A stretch of 64,000 bases of DNA from Nymphalis io (Eukaryota > Arthropoda > Insecta > Lepidoptera > Nymphalidae), in the NCBI RefSeq assembly GCF_905147045.1, contig NC_065902.1, positions 5,711,377 to 5,775,376 of the forward strand, given 5' to 3'. Under the pieces are notes generated by a model. The model was not told the origin of the DNA, made no database searches, and worked only from the letters and a program-made list of their open reading frames with translations. Below are positions 1 to 12,239 of this stretch, in pieces. Numbering within the stretch: the stretch's first letter is position 1; each line of letters starts with the position of its first letter. A program made the position numbers and the translations under genes.

Positions 1-10
1 GCCATGATCG

Positions 11-430
11 TCATATATACAAAGAAAAATGTCTAAGTTGATAAATGATGTGACCGTATCCCAGTAAGTCTTGGCGCAGATCACCGGTATCAGCACTGCC
101 GAGGCATATTTGGCAAGCGCGGCGCTCGCAGCCAACTGTGACAGCGCTCTGCGTATGTTGTGTTCGCTTGTTTGATACGATAACTTTAAACTTACCCGCT
201 TTAGATGATTTATGCTTAGCATTGAATTTTGCTATCTTATTCAACTGACGAAAATTTATTTCTTTTAAAATATGTCCGACATTCGTAGAAATCATAAAAT
301 ATGTGTAATTTAAATTAATGAGTAATGCATACATTATTATTTTGAGCATGCTCTTTTCCTGAATGTGAGTTAGGTGGACTCGTGATTTGTTATTTGGTAG
401 CAGAATAACGAATGAATGGGTGCCACCCAT
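11..430 (-). CDS. Unrecognised 139-codon open frame at the left edge (weak candidate)
   Basis: This is the longest ATG-started frame in the window. It starts with ATG at 430 (MGGTHSF...), has a hydrophobic stretch around residues 28-48, then a basic segment and a Cys-containing C-terminal third. I recognise no domain. The C-terminal part falls in a GC-richer island (about 66-165), where a second minus frame (ATG at 222, open to base 1) and a plus frame (about 71-170) are also open. The real strand and frame are therefore unclear. No TATA, splice or polyadenylation signal decides it. In DNA this AT-rich a frame of this length has perhaps a one in ten chance of arising somewhere in the window, so it may be spurious or part of an exon that continues outside the window. 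Confidence 0.15.
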   Translation of the reverse strand: MGGTHSFVILLPNNKSRVHLTHIQEKSMLKIIMYALLINLNYTYFMISTNVGHILKEINFRQLNKIAKFNAKHKSSKAGKFKVIVSNKRTQHTQSAVTVGCERRACQICLGSADTGDLRQDLLGYGHIIYQLRHFSLYI

Positions 431-452
431 TTTTACGTATATAAGCTAAGAG

Positions 453-564
453 AGGTAAATTATTTTTCTACAAAGAAAACTTTATTCAAACATTAATGTT
501 GGGACGAACTTGCACAAAAATTTACTATCTAGTAACTTATAGGTAAATTATTTTTCTACAAAGA
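453..564. repeat. 24-bp direct repeat, two copies 88 bp apart
   Basis: The same 24 bases (AGGTAAATTATTTTTCTACA plus AAGA) occur at 453-476 and 541-564. This is a local duplication, or the remains of a target-site-like duplication around an unrecognised 64-bp insert. No gene is involved. Confidence 0.7.
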
Positions 565-599
565 CAACTATTATAATAAAAATATTTTAATATCGATTT

Positions 600-655
600 T
601 TATAATAAATTATTTATCGCCCACGGCTTCGTCCGTGGGTTGGGGTTGGAGATTA
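600..655 (-). mobile_element. Remnant of a Helitron-like 3' end (GC hairpin)
   Basis: CCCACGG (620-626), a 6-base loop and CCGTGGG (633-639) form a GC-rich hairpin in very AT-rich DNA. The 'CGAAGCCGTGGGCG' string on the minus strand matches the 3' hairpins of the better-preserved elements at 30.9 and 52.0 kb. The terminal CTAG is not preserved, so this is a remnant. Confidence 0.4.
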
Positions 656-963
656 GGTTTTAAAAAATAACCTTTCTTTTTCCTTTGGTGTTCAAGCATG
701 CCAAATTACATCAAAATTGCTGCAGTGGTTTCATCGTAAAAGAGCAATAGATATATAGCTAAACAGCGCTTCTTTCACATTTATAATATTAGTATTAATG
801 ATTAAATTGCAGTCTAAACCACGATTTCGGTTAAAAACAATTAACAATTACTGGTCGAATGGCATAAAACTTCCGTGCGTTTGTTAACTGTCATATTTTA
901 ACTGAGCTAAAACAAAGATGTAAATTATATGTACTAAATTTTTCTTTAATTGAAAGAAAAATC
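651..963. other. AT-rich spacer
   Basis: Only AT-rich unique-looking sequence; I see no repeat, RNA or open frame of note. Confidence 0.5.
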
Positions 964-1200
964 TTATGTAATGTTATAGTAATTAAAGTAGCATCTTCCC
1001 TCTTTCCCTCCGAAATTGCAATATATAATATTCAGTTCAGAATAAATCTGCCTCGGAGTCAGTTTTTGGCGGTACAGAATGATTGCAAATTCATTTACTT
1101 TCCAATAGTCACTCCTACTGCTTCGGCAAACAATATCAAAGAGATCTTTTTCCGTCAATAAGAGGTCAATTTTAACAATAGTTGGTCTGTGATTTTTGGT
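964..1200 (-). pseudogene. 78-codon stop-to-stop open frame without ATG, protein-like composition
   Basis: On the minus strand the frame is open from just after a TAG (1201-1203) to a TAA at 964-966. It reads ...LLLTEKDLFDIVCR... and then ...YRQKLTPRQIYSELN.... It has no ATG, so it would have to be an internal exon or a broken fragment of a gene or transposon protein. The mixture of charged and aromatic residues looks more like real protein than the Leu/Ile/Phe/Tyr/Asn-heavy translations typical of this DNA. I recognise no family and see no convincing splice sites. Chance is a fair alternative at this length. Confidence 0.2.
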
Positions 1201-1850
1201 CTAAGCTTTTTCTGATAATATCGTCGAAGTTCGAGTTAGTCGAAAATAAAAACTACCAATAGTCCTTTGTTTTCCACTGTAAGGAAGTTTTAGAATGTGG
1301 TTGATCGCATTATATCTTTAATTAGCCTTTCAGATTATTTGATGACTCGAAATTTTCTTATAAATAAAATATTGTTCTTTTTTTTTGTAATGACACACAA
1401 ACTAATCCCTGGTGTTTCTCGATAATTGCCTGTACGATCGAGCACGATGCTAGTGACGAATAAATACAAGTGAATCTGTCAATATCCACGACATCGTATC
1501 CAGAGTATCTTAGTTGTTTAGCGAGACATAACAGTAATTTCGCTTAATAATTTTAAACAATCAACAGACATTTGACCCTTCCCGTGTCCTTTTTGCCAAT
1601 AATGTCGAAGATGATCTTCGTATGTTGTTTCCAAGTAATAATTTAAGCGGGATCTTCGTTTTATTTAGAGAAGTATGGACATTACGAAGAAGTAAGGATT
1701 TTTATTTAAAAAAGAACTTTAAACATTGACATTCTGTAATCATTGGAAAAGTCAAATTTGGATGTTAATTACATCAATCAGAAACTATGTCAAAGAAACT
1801 CGTAAAACCTTAAAAAAAACGCCATTATAATAATTTAATATAATTTTGAC
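1201..1850. other. AT-rich spacer
   Basis: No gene, RNA or repeat recognised. Confidence 0.5.
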
Positions 1851-2123
1851 GAGCTGGTTGGCGTGGTTGGTAGATACTTGTCTTTCACGCTGAAGGTTGT
1901 GGGTTCGATTCCCACCCAGGACAGACATTTGTGTGCATGGACATATCTGTTTGTTTTGAGTTTCGGTGTAAATATCTATATAAGTATCTATTTACAAAAG
2001 AAAAGTAGAATATGTAGTATATTAGTTGTCTGGTTTCCATAGCACAAGCTGTGCTTAATTTGGGATCAGATGGCCGTGTGTGAATAATGTCCCAGGATAT
2101 TATTATTATTATTATTATTATTT
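1851..2123 (+). mobile_element. tRNA-derived SINE with (ATT)n tail, well preserved
   Basis: The 5' region is tRNA-like, with an A-box-like stretch from 1857 (TTGGCGTGGTTGG) and an exact B box GGTTCGATTCC at 1902-1912. A roughly 190-bp body follows, ending in CCCAGGATATT and a TAT/ATT tandem tail (2098-2123). The 'GTGGGTTCGATTCCCACCCA' T-arm is still perfectly base-paired, so this copy is little decayed. I recall near-identical elements in many Lepidoptera. Target-site duplications are unclear because the flanks are AT-rich. Transcription would be by RNA polymerase III. Confidence 0.8.
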
Positions 2124-4521
2124 TAAATAAAATTTTACATGGAAAAACGAATTCAACATTGAGTCATACTACTTTTCAAAATTTATTAAATCACTTATAT
2201 GCAATAGATTGCTATATGATTCCCCCTATTAAGACCTGCTAGAAACCTATATAGTCGTATATTTCGTGAACATTATAGACCGTTACAGTTAAATTCCATA
2301 TAGATTTTTGCTAGATAATAATATAATTACTGTAACATACCTTTATGTTCTCGGTTACATAGAATCGACTACACGACAAGGAGTTATTTTCGTGTTCAAT
2401 ATTTAGTAAATTGTTAGCAACACGTATTGAGAAAAAATACGAGTATGTCGGAAGCAAGTGCAAGTCGCATTAATCATTTAATCCAACACAAAAGAGTTTT
2501 CTACAGAGTACGTACACCATTTCTTAACTGAATCAAACACATTACAGTTTTTCACATTTGTTCCCTTTTGTTGCCTTGTTTCTTCGTGAAAGAGCTTGTT
2601 TTATTTTGAATTCAATATAAATGTTCATGGATTTATTTCCAACGAGTCTTTTCAAGAGTCTAATTACATAAATAAAATACAAAAGGAACAATGAATTAAA
2701 TTAGTAGCATATGTTGTTTCAAAATGTTCCCGATACAATAAGTTATTTAAAACTTTTAACACAATTTTATATCAATGTTACGTGTTTGTAATTATATCTT
2801 ATTTAACTAGATTTATTTTTAATTAACAAATAAATGTAGTCTAATTACAAAGAGAACTACGTAGTAATGGTGAAAGTACAAATTTTATATTTAAAAGTAG
2901 CAACATCTAAATGATATAACTGTACGGCAAAGGCCTTCTATTAATGAGCTTTACCCACAACGATGCTGGCGGGTTTTACACTTTGGTAAATTGAATTTAA
3001 AGATAAATGAAGAATATGTTTTAAAGCTTAAAATGTTGATTTGAAAGTTCGTTTATTATAATTTAATTTTATGAATAGGACCTATACGAGTTCTATTGGC
3101 GAAACCAATTTATTAAATTGGATATTCGTGCCCGACACCGAAACTACGCTAGTATATTTTGTGCGTATATCAATACGAGTAAATACCTTAATAGAAATAT
3201 TTTTGTTTTATTTTTATGTTCATAAAATTTGAATATTTATCTAAAAGGGAAAGATATTTATCTAAGGACCGAACTGAATATGCAAGTGTCCTTTTCGAAA
3301 ACAAATTTGTACATTGTTTATCTCGTTTCGTGAGTGACAGTTAAAACAACGAAACATTGTAGCGAAAGCGTTCTTGATAACAGCTTACACTTGAGAAAGG
3401 TCAGGTTTATTGGCTTTTATTTATTTGTAGGTTGTCGAAAGTAGAAATACAAAATCTTACCATTACATAGTATAAATGTTGGTAATGTGTAAAGTATTCT
3501 ATGTATTCCAGTCTCACAAGCTGCGGTAGCCTTATATAGTTAATATTTCAGCGAATCTCTTTACCGTTTTTTTTAATAAAGATGCCTTTATTTTATATGT
3601 TAATGTATGATAGTGCTAACAAATCCTAATGAAAAAACGTCATATAAAATAAATATAATAAAAAACATTACTTGGCACAAAATGTGACTTAAACGAGTTT
3701 ATAACTTCATAAGTAATATAATCCCGCATTCATTATTACGACTCTCTCAAATGAAACGAAAATCGAAGATGAACTGTCAAAGTTTCTCTACGTAAACAAC
3801 GTAACAACTAATCGTTCAGTATAAATGGACTGAAATAATGGTGCTTTTGACAATATAATCGATATGTTTTATGATTACTATGTTTTATAATGGCTTATTA
3901 AATTAAATGTCGAATGCATAGCATGAAAATTCATATCCGTAAATCAAATCAAAACAAACTTTTGTGAATGAAGTAGTCAATTATTATTATAAATAAAATA
4001 TAAGCCCGTGGTCTGCTATAAGCGCCGTACGCTGCGTCACGATGCTTACTATAGAAATGTATATTTGTGGTCTCTTTAAGACTCTGTTGTCGGCATATTG
4101 ACGTCATAGGCCGCGTTAAAATGTCTTGGGTCACGTCTTAAGTTATTTTGATATATTATTGCAACTAACATTCGTAGTTATAACTAAAACCTATCATATC
4201 ATGTAAATAAAACCAGGTATATGTTTTTTTAATCTAAAAAAGTTCACAGACGAGTTTCAGAATGTATGTTCATGAATTTAAAATCAGTTCATTTTCTTTC
4301 GAAGCGCGATAAATTTTTAAGCGTTCCGAAAGATATTTGAGGAGAGTTGTGAGAATATTGAAATGCGGAAAGTAATATCGGATGTGAAGTCGCCAATTCG
4401 TCGAGATTTGCACGAACTTAACTGCCAAACCGTCTACGTGACGAAACTATTTTGAAGATCCTGATAAATATTTTTAAGCCTTTTCAAATTTTATAATAAC
4501 AAAAGAGCGTTTATTATAGTA
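2124..4521. other. AT-rich spacer, 2.4 kb
   Basis: No recognisable gene or repeat. A slightly GC-richer patch lies at about 4000-4140, with short open frames on the minus strand that I regard as chance. Confidence 0.5.
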
Positions 4522-4662
4522 GCCTCTTTGTCTAGTGGCTAGCTTATAAAACCGCTGATCCCGATGTCTTGGGTTCAAGCCCCGAGTCAGGCTGATAAAA
4601 AGTTATTGTGTTCTTCTTTCAAGAAATACTCATTAGCAACCCGGAGTCTGAAACTTGTACAA
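4522..4662 (+). mobile_element. Family B SINE, 5' part only
   Basis: The tRNA-like head begins GCCTCTTTGTCTAGTGG (A-box region 4528-4539) and has an exact B box GGTTCAAGCCC (4572-4582). It is followed by the family's 'AATAAAAAGTTATTG' and 'CAACCCGGAGTCTG' segments, shared with the fuller copies at 27.8, 61.5 and (minus) 13.75 kb. The 3' two thirds are absent or unrecognisable. Confidence 0.7.
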
Positions 4663-5756
4663 CTTTAATCAAAAAAAGTCGGAACAAAACATTTTTTCCA
4701 AATTTTCATACTTTCTTAAAACAAACTTATATAGACTTATGGAATTACAGTTACACAATTTTCTTACAACAACTTTGTTTGAAGCCTTTAAATCTGACAC
4801 GAGGGTTTCATAAAAAAGTTATGTAAATAAATGTTTTTTTTTTTATTTAAATCAACATTTACTTGTATTATTACTTTCACTAACAAGATTTCTTAATATT
4901 CTTGTTAAAAGAAGGAAAATAGAATAAAAAGTTGGTTACACAAAGAAAAATAGGGAACCCGTACCAGGCAATTTATGTTCACTGTTTTTTTTATTTGTAA
5001 AATAGAAACATAAATTAAGACTATTTTTAAAAGAGCGTGCGATTTAAGGTGTTGGGTTGCTCTATGCGCTTTACTTAGACTTTTTCCTGAAGGTCCATTA
5101 GCTACCAGAATAAATGTGTTTAATTTAATATCTGGGTCGTAATGTTTAATACACTGGCGAGATCTCCTTGCTTGTATTGTTTTTCTAATTAGACAAAAAT
5201 ATAAATAAATGTACTTGAAAAAACTTACTTTAAAACTGTGTCTTCACCCAAAGAAAATTGATATTCCTTTGTCACACTAGTTTGTTATAAAAATACTGTA
5301 ATTAATTTAAATTGTCAACAAAAATTAAACAATGTTGTGTTATTGTTGATAAATTTCTAATTGCCAACTATCCCACTGAAACGTGCCGTAACGTATCATT
5401 CCCTCGTGATAAAATATGCATACATTTTATAACGGCAGCTTAAGTCTTTTCAACTGAAGGCTGCAATATAATACGAAAGTAGTTTATCGTCGCATGCAGC
5501 GACATAGTTAACTTTTACTTATAAAAGTATCATAACTAAGCTGAAATATATTTTGGTGAGAGCTCAAGGATTCTTTGTTTTTTCTGACTGATAAGGTATT
5601 AAAAATTGTTACAATATTTATTATTATATATTTAATTAGTCGTATATTACATACCGTTTTTATAAAATGTTTATCTTGTGTCATTTGGATATTTATGTTA
5701 ATTAAAAAAAAGTGTTTTACAAGCTTAATACAACTTCAAATTAGAATAAGCGGATA
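4663..5756. other. AT-rich spacer
   Basis: Nothing recognised; several homopolymer T runs. Confidence 0.5.
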
Positions 5757-5992
5757 ATATCATAAAGGAAGATCGGGAGTTCGAGTCCGGTCAGCACCGG
5801 TCTTTGATGCGTCACGGTAGTATGCGCAAGCGATCCTCTGGCACTCCTCGTTAAGACGGAAAGGGTACCGCTGGTTTTTAAGTGGGTATTCCGATGTTCG
5901 GAGCGCACTCGGCGCCTCGGACACCGGCGAGCGCCACTGTTCTCGTGGGGGAAACGCGTAATGCGTTTTTTCAGCGTGAAAAAAAAGCAAAG
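5757..5992 (+). mobile_element. Family F SINE-like repeat, GC-rich, tRNA-like head
   Basis: A sharp GC-rich block in AT-rich DNA. It starts with a B-box-like GAGTTCGAGTCC (about 5777-5788), then a 'GCAAGCGATCCTCTGGCACT' segment, 'GGCGCCTCGGACACCGGCGA' and a terminal inverted 'AACGCGTAATGCGTTTTTTC'. It ends in A-rich sequence. I recall this as a widespread lepidopteran SINE. The front of the tRNA head (A box) is missing, so the copy is 5'-truncated. The 76-codon minus frame inside it is an artefact. Confidence 0.65.
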
Positions 5993-7541
5993 GTTTTTGA
6001 TATTGTTTTTTGTTTATATATAATCGTATGTTTAGTTATTTATAGTTCTATTATTTGAATATAATTATTATACATGTGTTTCCACCCAAACAGAACACCT
6101 TTATCTTAGCATGAAGGCCTTTACTCAGCGGTGGTACTAAAATTATTGTATTAAAATGTATTTGGTTCTTTATGAATTAAATTTAACTGCTATCTTTGTA
6201 AGAAATAAAAGCATTTGTTAAGTTGTTAAAATAATACATATATAAATTACATTTATAATTTTTAGTACGAATTGCTAAAACTACTTAAGCTGGTAGTAGA
6301 CCTTTGAAAGCCCGACTGGGTGCCAGTGATTACTTATTTTATCGCCAACCAGCAATAATTTATATCGCTGTATTTTAGATTTTAGTTTGAGTGGGCCTAA
6401 ATATTGGTACATGAATTACACTAAAAGGTTACATAACATTAAAGTATTTATAAAAATTGTGATTCGAATCTGAGAATTTTTATTTATGTAGCTTTACTTT
6501 TTCATTTCACTGGATATATTCTTTTAAAATAAATAAATATAACGAAATAAAAAAAATCGAGCAATATTTTCAACAAAAAAATTATGGAGATACAGACAAA
6601 AGCATTTAATAAATATTATAGCAACATTTATATTTTTACGCTTTTTATTACATTTCGTATCAAAGGATTTATGAGTAATGTGGTTACTTTCTTTTAAATC
6701 TATTAAAAAATTTTAGCGTAAAAACGAAATGTTAAAAATGCAATACGCTAACCGCAATTACACGTTTCCATCTTGTTCAGCGAGACGTTAGTTTAAAACG
6801 TTTTAAAATATTACTCTTGTATTTTAATAATATTTATTTAAGTGAAACTCGTAGTAAAATAACGAAGTGGTAGATGGTAGACTGGTAGGCGTCTTTTGAA
6901 CTCGCTCGACTGTACCGGCTCCGGAGCAAAATACTGTGATGGCTCCTCCGCCGCAGCTTTCTAACACTTGGAGTGGTCTGGCTAACGATCAAAGTATATA
7001 AGAATATACACATTTTCTGAGTTTAGGTTTATTTTTTTTATTTATTTTAAAGTTGTTTTTCGAAAAGAAATCTTATAAATTATTTTAAAATGACTATTTT
7101 ACTGCAAGCTAGACGTGTGTTCGGTTTTATTCGGATGACATTAGTTTTATTGATTATCTCTGATAAAAGCGTGTGGAGTATAAAATATATCTTCACAACA
7201 ATTACTTAAAATACACCCAAATTATGTATGCACAAAGTATTATGCAGGAAGTATTACTTATCTTTATTATAGGAGTTAAACACTTAAACTTTAACTCACC
7301 TGAGAACTGTATGAAGTAAACTGTATGAAGTATGAAGTAAAGTAAGCCTTTTAATAATATTTGTTTGTATAATCTTGCAGAATTTATGAAGATATAGAAG
7401 TGGATGATATCACAGTATAGGACATCGTTATGTTGTATTATTTATTGTTAGACAATAGCCGGCATACCTTGATTACAACGTAATTTTTTTTTCTAATAAA
7501 AAACTGATATCACCAATGAAAACCTACAAAATTTTTAGTAA
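5993..7541. other. AT-rich spacer with one GC-richer patch
   Basis: Mostly featureless. A GC-richer patch at about 6885-6990 (GGCTCCGGAGC and then GGCTCCTCCGCCGC) stands out, but I could not assign it to any family. Confidence 0.45.
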
Positions 7542-7712
7542 ATGTCCCACTGGTAGTTAAGGCCTTCTGCGCATTGAAGGTTTTATAGCTTATTCCACCA
7601 CGCTGCCACATTGTGGGTCGATGGATACATATGTGGCAGATGTTCATCCGACAAATGCCGCGATGTTTTCCTTCACTGCGGAGCACGTGATGAATATTTA
7701 TCCACACATATT
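7542..7712 (-). mobile_element. Family A SINE, 3' half, minus strand, diverged
   Basis: Reading the minus strand gives the family A body: 'GTGAAGGAAAACATCG', 'CACATATG', 'GCAGCGTGGTGGAATAAGCT' and 'AGTGGGACATT'. The tRNA head is missing and many positions differ from the young copies at 41.4 and 63.5 kb, so this is an old, truncated insertion. Confidence 0.75.
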
Positions 7713-8984
7713 TTTATTTTCATATATAAGATTATTCATTTTCATGATATAGATAGTTTAAGCTTCAATTTATAATATGGAGTTGTTGTTATCATTCTAT
7801 GTTAATATATCACTGTACATGGATAGGTATTTACAATGAGCAGTTTTTCTTATTATATCCATATCTAATATTACAATGCACAAAAATTCCCAGACAATTG
7901 TCATTTTTTGCGATTATTATGGTTTCCTATAAGCAATAGCTTGTTAAAGGAACTGTTTGTTTCACGTACTGCGTAGGTTTTTTTCTAACTACAAACCATT
8001 GGAGCGCCACACGCAAACTGGCAATCATAGCTATTCACAGGTCTTTTGAATGCAACAAATCGAAACGTTTGCCTGTAAAATATAGCCTAATGTGAAAACA
8101 TCACCGCCGATAGGCAATCTATTCATTACTCTTTCGGGTTTTCCGCCACAGTTGACGAAATCAAATGGATTTTCTGATGTAATTCACAACATAACCAGAT
8201 TAATTGATTTCGCTTATAGAATTTGTTACTTGTGATTTAATAGCATTGCTAAATTCGAAAAGTTCGCGGTCAAAACGAAACGTGAACGAAACTTTAGCTA
8301 TTCCTTTGTTTTGTTTATTAAAGCTGTGAAGAAAAACAGTAAAGTTTTGCCGAGTTCGCCGTTTTCGTTTATTTGCAATTTTTATTTAGTGGCTGTTTTA
8401 CGGCTTGTTTACGATTTCTTGTTTCAGAAAGTCGGTTAAATGTTAATTATATAAGTAATCAAGTAGAAAAATGGAAATGAATATTTGTTCAACGAATTTA
8501 TAGTACTTGACAAATATTTTAAGGGTTAATTTCATTTGAAATAATGTTTTGTATTATTAATGTTATAAGTATATTATATCAAGAAAATATCTAGAAATAA
8601 AGAATATTTTTATTAAACGGATCTCCTTATCAAGCTTTTACTAGATATACTTAACATCACATGTTTTTATGTGCATTACACGTTATAAGTTAACAGTTAA
8701 TATTTTGGGCAAGCCATTCAACGCGGGAACGATAGCCCAGATAAGCTTAGTTATAGGCAAAACCGAAGAAAAAGATTCGTACACTAATTAGATGGTCAGC
8801 CCGATGGAAGAACCCAAGCGTCTTCTACACTGCAGAAACGATGACCTACGATAGAAAGTTGTACGATAGATAGTAGTACCACTTGAAGCAAGTTATCTAT
8901 AAGTCTGCTCCGGTAAATCAATTATGCTGAAAGTTTTCACTTTCTTTTTATTCAAGTATATACAATCAATTCAAAATACCTTAC
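7713..8984. other. AT-rich spacer
   Basis: No repeat or gene recognised. Short GC-richer stretches at 8098-8170 and 8725-8870 could be regulatory, but nothing supports a specific call. Confidence 0.45.
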
Positions 8985-9095
8985 TACCTAGGTAGCTCTA
9001 CCTAATGATAAAAGATTTATTAATCGGTTCAGTAGTTTCGGAGTTTATCAACAAACAAACACTCTTCATAATGTTAGTGTAGAAATATAGATTAG
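8985..9095 (+). mobile_element. Short degenerate transposon piece ('GGTTCAGTAGTTTCGG' type)
   Basis: The run 'ATCGGTTCAGTAGTTTCGGA' followed by 'CAACAAACAAACACTCTTCA' is the familiar lepidopteran repeat sentence (compare 'CGATCAGTTTATTGGTTTAG' at 47.15 kb). Ends are not defined. Confidence 0.45.
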
Positions 9096-9282
9096 ACTTA
9101 GAAAATTAAAAATTCCAAATAAGGCGTATGCTAACGGAGACTGGTCATTCTAAGAGTTGTTACTTTACATAATTTGGTATTTCCATTAGCTGTACAACTG
9201 AGCGCTTTTACAGCTTCTCGGTTGAGCGGGGTAGAAACATCTTTAGGATTAATAAAAATTTACATAAAGCTCAAAATAGTAA

Positions 9283-9546
9283 AGTAACAGCCTGTAAATG
9301 TCCCTGTTAGGCTAATGCCTCTTGTCCCTTTGAGGTGAACCACAACCACCATGTTGATTCAATACAGTTTGATGCATACATGTGGCAGAATTTAATAAAA
9401 TTAAACACATGCAGGTTTTCTCATGATGTTTTCTGTAACCGCTGAGTAATTAAAATTAAGCATATGAAAATTTATTGGTGTTTGCCTGGGTCCGATCCAA
9501 CGATCATCGAATAAGATTCATGCGTTCTATCTGGGCCATCTCGGCT
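9283..9546 (-). mobile_element. Family A SINE, full length but decayed, minus strand
   Basis: The copy runs from 'AACAGCCTGTAAATGTCCC' (the family 3' end reversed) to 'GGGCCATCTCGGCT' (its 5' head AGCCGAGATGGCC reversed). The B box has decayed to GGATCGGACCC. Body segments for 'CACATGTGGCAGAATT' and 'AAACACATGCAGGTTTTC' are recognisable. It is clearly older than the copies at 36.2, 41.4 and 63.5 kb. Confidence 0.85.
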
Positions 9547-10639
9547 CTCAAGTTTAAAATATATAAGAATATTATTTACCCTAATGAAATGTAACATAGT
9601 GTAATAAAACTATTAAATGGATCCTTATATTTGATAGCACTTCTACATTAGACAAAGACTTAAATTGTAAGACATTTGTATCTTGGCAGCTAAGTTAACA
9701 CTTGGATCTATAGACAAATAGCGTAAAGCGCAATTGTTTGATAAAGTATTTAAGACGATTGAAATAAAAATTCTTATAAACCTTATCATTAGAATGTTTT
9801 AACAAACATATCATGTAGTTGTTTTGTTATTATTACAATATGGTATTTATAGATGACTATAAACCAATTTAGCTGCCGTAACGCTAAAGCTCCAATGAAA
9901 CTTTGAACCGTCATGAATATCAACTAGGCGTCAAGGGCCTTATGACGCAAAACTTTGACGGGCCACTTGCTTTGAATGCCATAAGTGTTTGAGTGAAATC
10001 GTAATGAGTGTGGCTTTGATGCGACTTTGAGTTTTACTACGTAAATCTTATTTTATATTTATATTTTTGCTTTTTTACTGTAATTGATCCGTTTCTTGAA
10101 AAGAAAAGATGATTTATCAAAATTTTACTAGAAACTATCTATTCTGGTATATCGATGGACCTGTAAGGATTAGTAAGACCTGGATTGAAATCAAACGGAG
10201 CTTAAGCGGTGATAGCGTTACGCTGTCGATACCCTAGGACATTTTAAATAACTTTTATGGTTTTTCTAATAATGAAAGTGTTTCTTTTGTTTCGTTTGCT
10301 AAATACAAAATATGATGATTTATATTAAGTTTAAACAAATATCTTTCGACGCGTAATTGAATAAAAAATATTTTATTTTAAGATTAAGCAGTTTAGTAAA
10401 TAAGCAATAGTGGAATGTCCTTTTTAGGCGTCAAATGAAATTTAAAATTAAGGGGCGGCAATATCAAAACAAAATCAATCCTAGTCCGATGGTAGTGGTT
10501 AGGGTTTAAGTAATTTTAAGTAATAAAAATATAGCCACAAAGTTATAAATAGATGAGTCGCGGGCGCATTGACAATGTAAGAAGTAGTTTAAACATTATT
10601 CAGCTGTAAAAATGATATTTAATGATGAGTGGTCATCAT
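9547..10639. other. AT-rich spacer
   Basis: No repeat or gene recognised. A less AT-rich patch at about 9870-10030, rich in short inverted CGTCA/TGACG words, could be regulatory. Confidence 0.45.
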
Positions 10640-10815
10640 CACTTATACACATTGGTAATAAGTAATATTAACCGTTCCTCTCATCGCCAATGTGCCAACA
10701 ACCTGGGGTTTCTGGACCCAATCACCTTTTGAATCGGAACACAATAATATTAAGTAGTGCTGTTTAACAGTAGTATAGGTAGGATGGGTAGCCCATTGGC
10801 CTACCCATCCTATAA
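10640..10815 (-). mobile_element. Family C interspersed repeat, minus strand, rearranged
   Basis: Contains the reversed family C phrases 'ATCGCCAATGTGCCAACAAC' and 'CGGAACACAATAATATTAAG', plus the 'GGTAGGATGGGTAG' end. The last part forms a 12-bp inverted pair (10780-10791 with 10801-10812), which the other copies lack. Confidence 0.65.
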
Positions 10816-12239
10816 ATAAATAAAAAATAAATGCTTGTATGAACATTACATTTAGTTTTGGTACTAAAATATTAATATTAATAAAATCAAGTAATTTTAT
10901 CTAAGTTTATTAAACTTAAGAAATACGCAAACTTCAAAAGAGTTTTTGAATCTATCTAATACCCAGAATCCACTTATATTAAATATTCCAAGCCTGTGAT
11001 ACCTCAAGATACTGTAAGTGCCTTCGATACATAACTAGCTTGATGGTACTTGAAAATAATGTTTGAATTCCTGGTACTCTGGTAATTGTGAACTTAGTTG
11101 TTTTTTCATACATACTCATACTGCCTTACTGAGAAGTATTTGAATTTGATTTTAATAGTTCACATTCAGGTTGAGCATAAACTATCTATAAGCAATAAAA
11201 TAAGTCAATCCAATGTTTTATTGTGTAAAAGAAGGATAAACAAACAACAACAAACGAACACCCTTTCACATTTATAAGTAGAGTTACGCAATCCGCTTGA
11301 AATTGTTTTATTAAACAATGGTTAATATTCTGTTTTAATATGATGGGTGTGGCAGCCACTATTTAAGCCCATTTTATGGGTAATACAACTCCTCCGTTTT
11401 TATGAGACCTATCCCATGGTTGACAGCGAATAGACAGTTTAGGTGCGGCATACATAATGCCCCTCATATTTCTAATCTACATGGACATTGAGATTATAAC
11501 TATATACATAAAGGTATTAAGAAATTGTTCAGTAGCTTTAAAGTAAAGTAAAATAATATTTTATATCAAATTGAGGCTGTTCAATTGTTTTTATAGTGTT
11601 AAAAGATCATGATCAATCGAGTTTTGTACTTATTACTGTTGTACTGAGTTGTGTACTTATTACTTTTTAACTTTATTCTAATCTATCTATGATATTTTGG
11701 TCTTGCTTATAAATGTTGCTAAGCGGCTGTTTAGTTAAACACTGACTACACCTTTTCTGTCATTACTGACTTGACATGCGAAAGAAGACGACGTAGACAT
11801 TATTATCCCTGGTATATTCTTGAGTCAATTCAAGATCTTTATACTATTGATACTATAACCGTTAGCGAATCGATTGTTTGTAATAGTGTAATTTAAACGT
11901 TTTGTCGATTAAGGTAAGACATTATTTTAAATGATGGTCCATGCCAGGAACCGATATTTAGTGATATAGTAAGTTCCGAATACAAATCGATAGTATTTGT
12001 TTAGTTTCAAAAATAATACCGCAAATTCTGGATATGAAGTTATACAAAATAACCCAAAGGACAAACTCGAAACTCACCGAAAAACACGATCGTGAAATGT
12101 CAGAAAGTGAAATGTATATATACAGTTTTCCATATTTCAGAAGTAAGGTACAAAATGATTCCTATAAAATAAATTACAAGACCAGATTTTTTTATATTTA
12201 GTACTCTTGATCGGTCGGTGGCTTTTGTGTTTGTAATTC
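10816..12239. other. AT-rich spacer
   Basis: Nothing recognised apart from short AT-rich simple sequence. Confidence 0.5.

Noticed and set aside
1851..1930. Possible true tRNA gene
   Set aside because: B box and T-arm are good, but the acceptor stem does not close and the sequence continues into a SINE body with a microsatellite tail. The same applies to all tRNA-like heads in the window.
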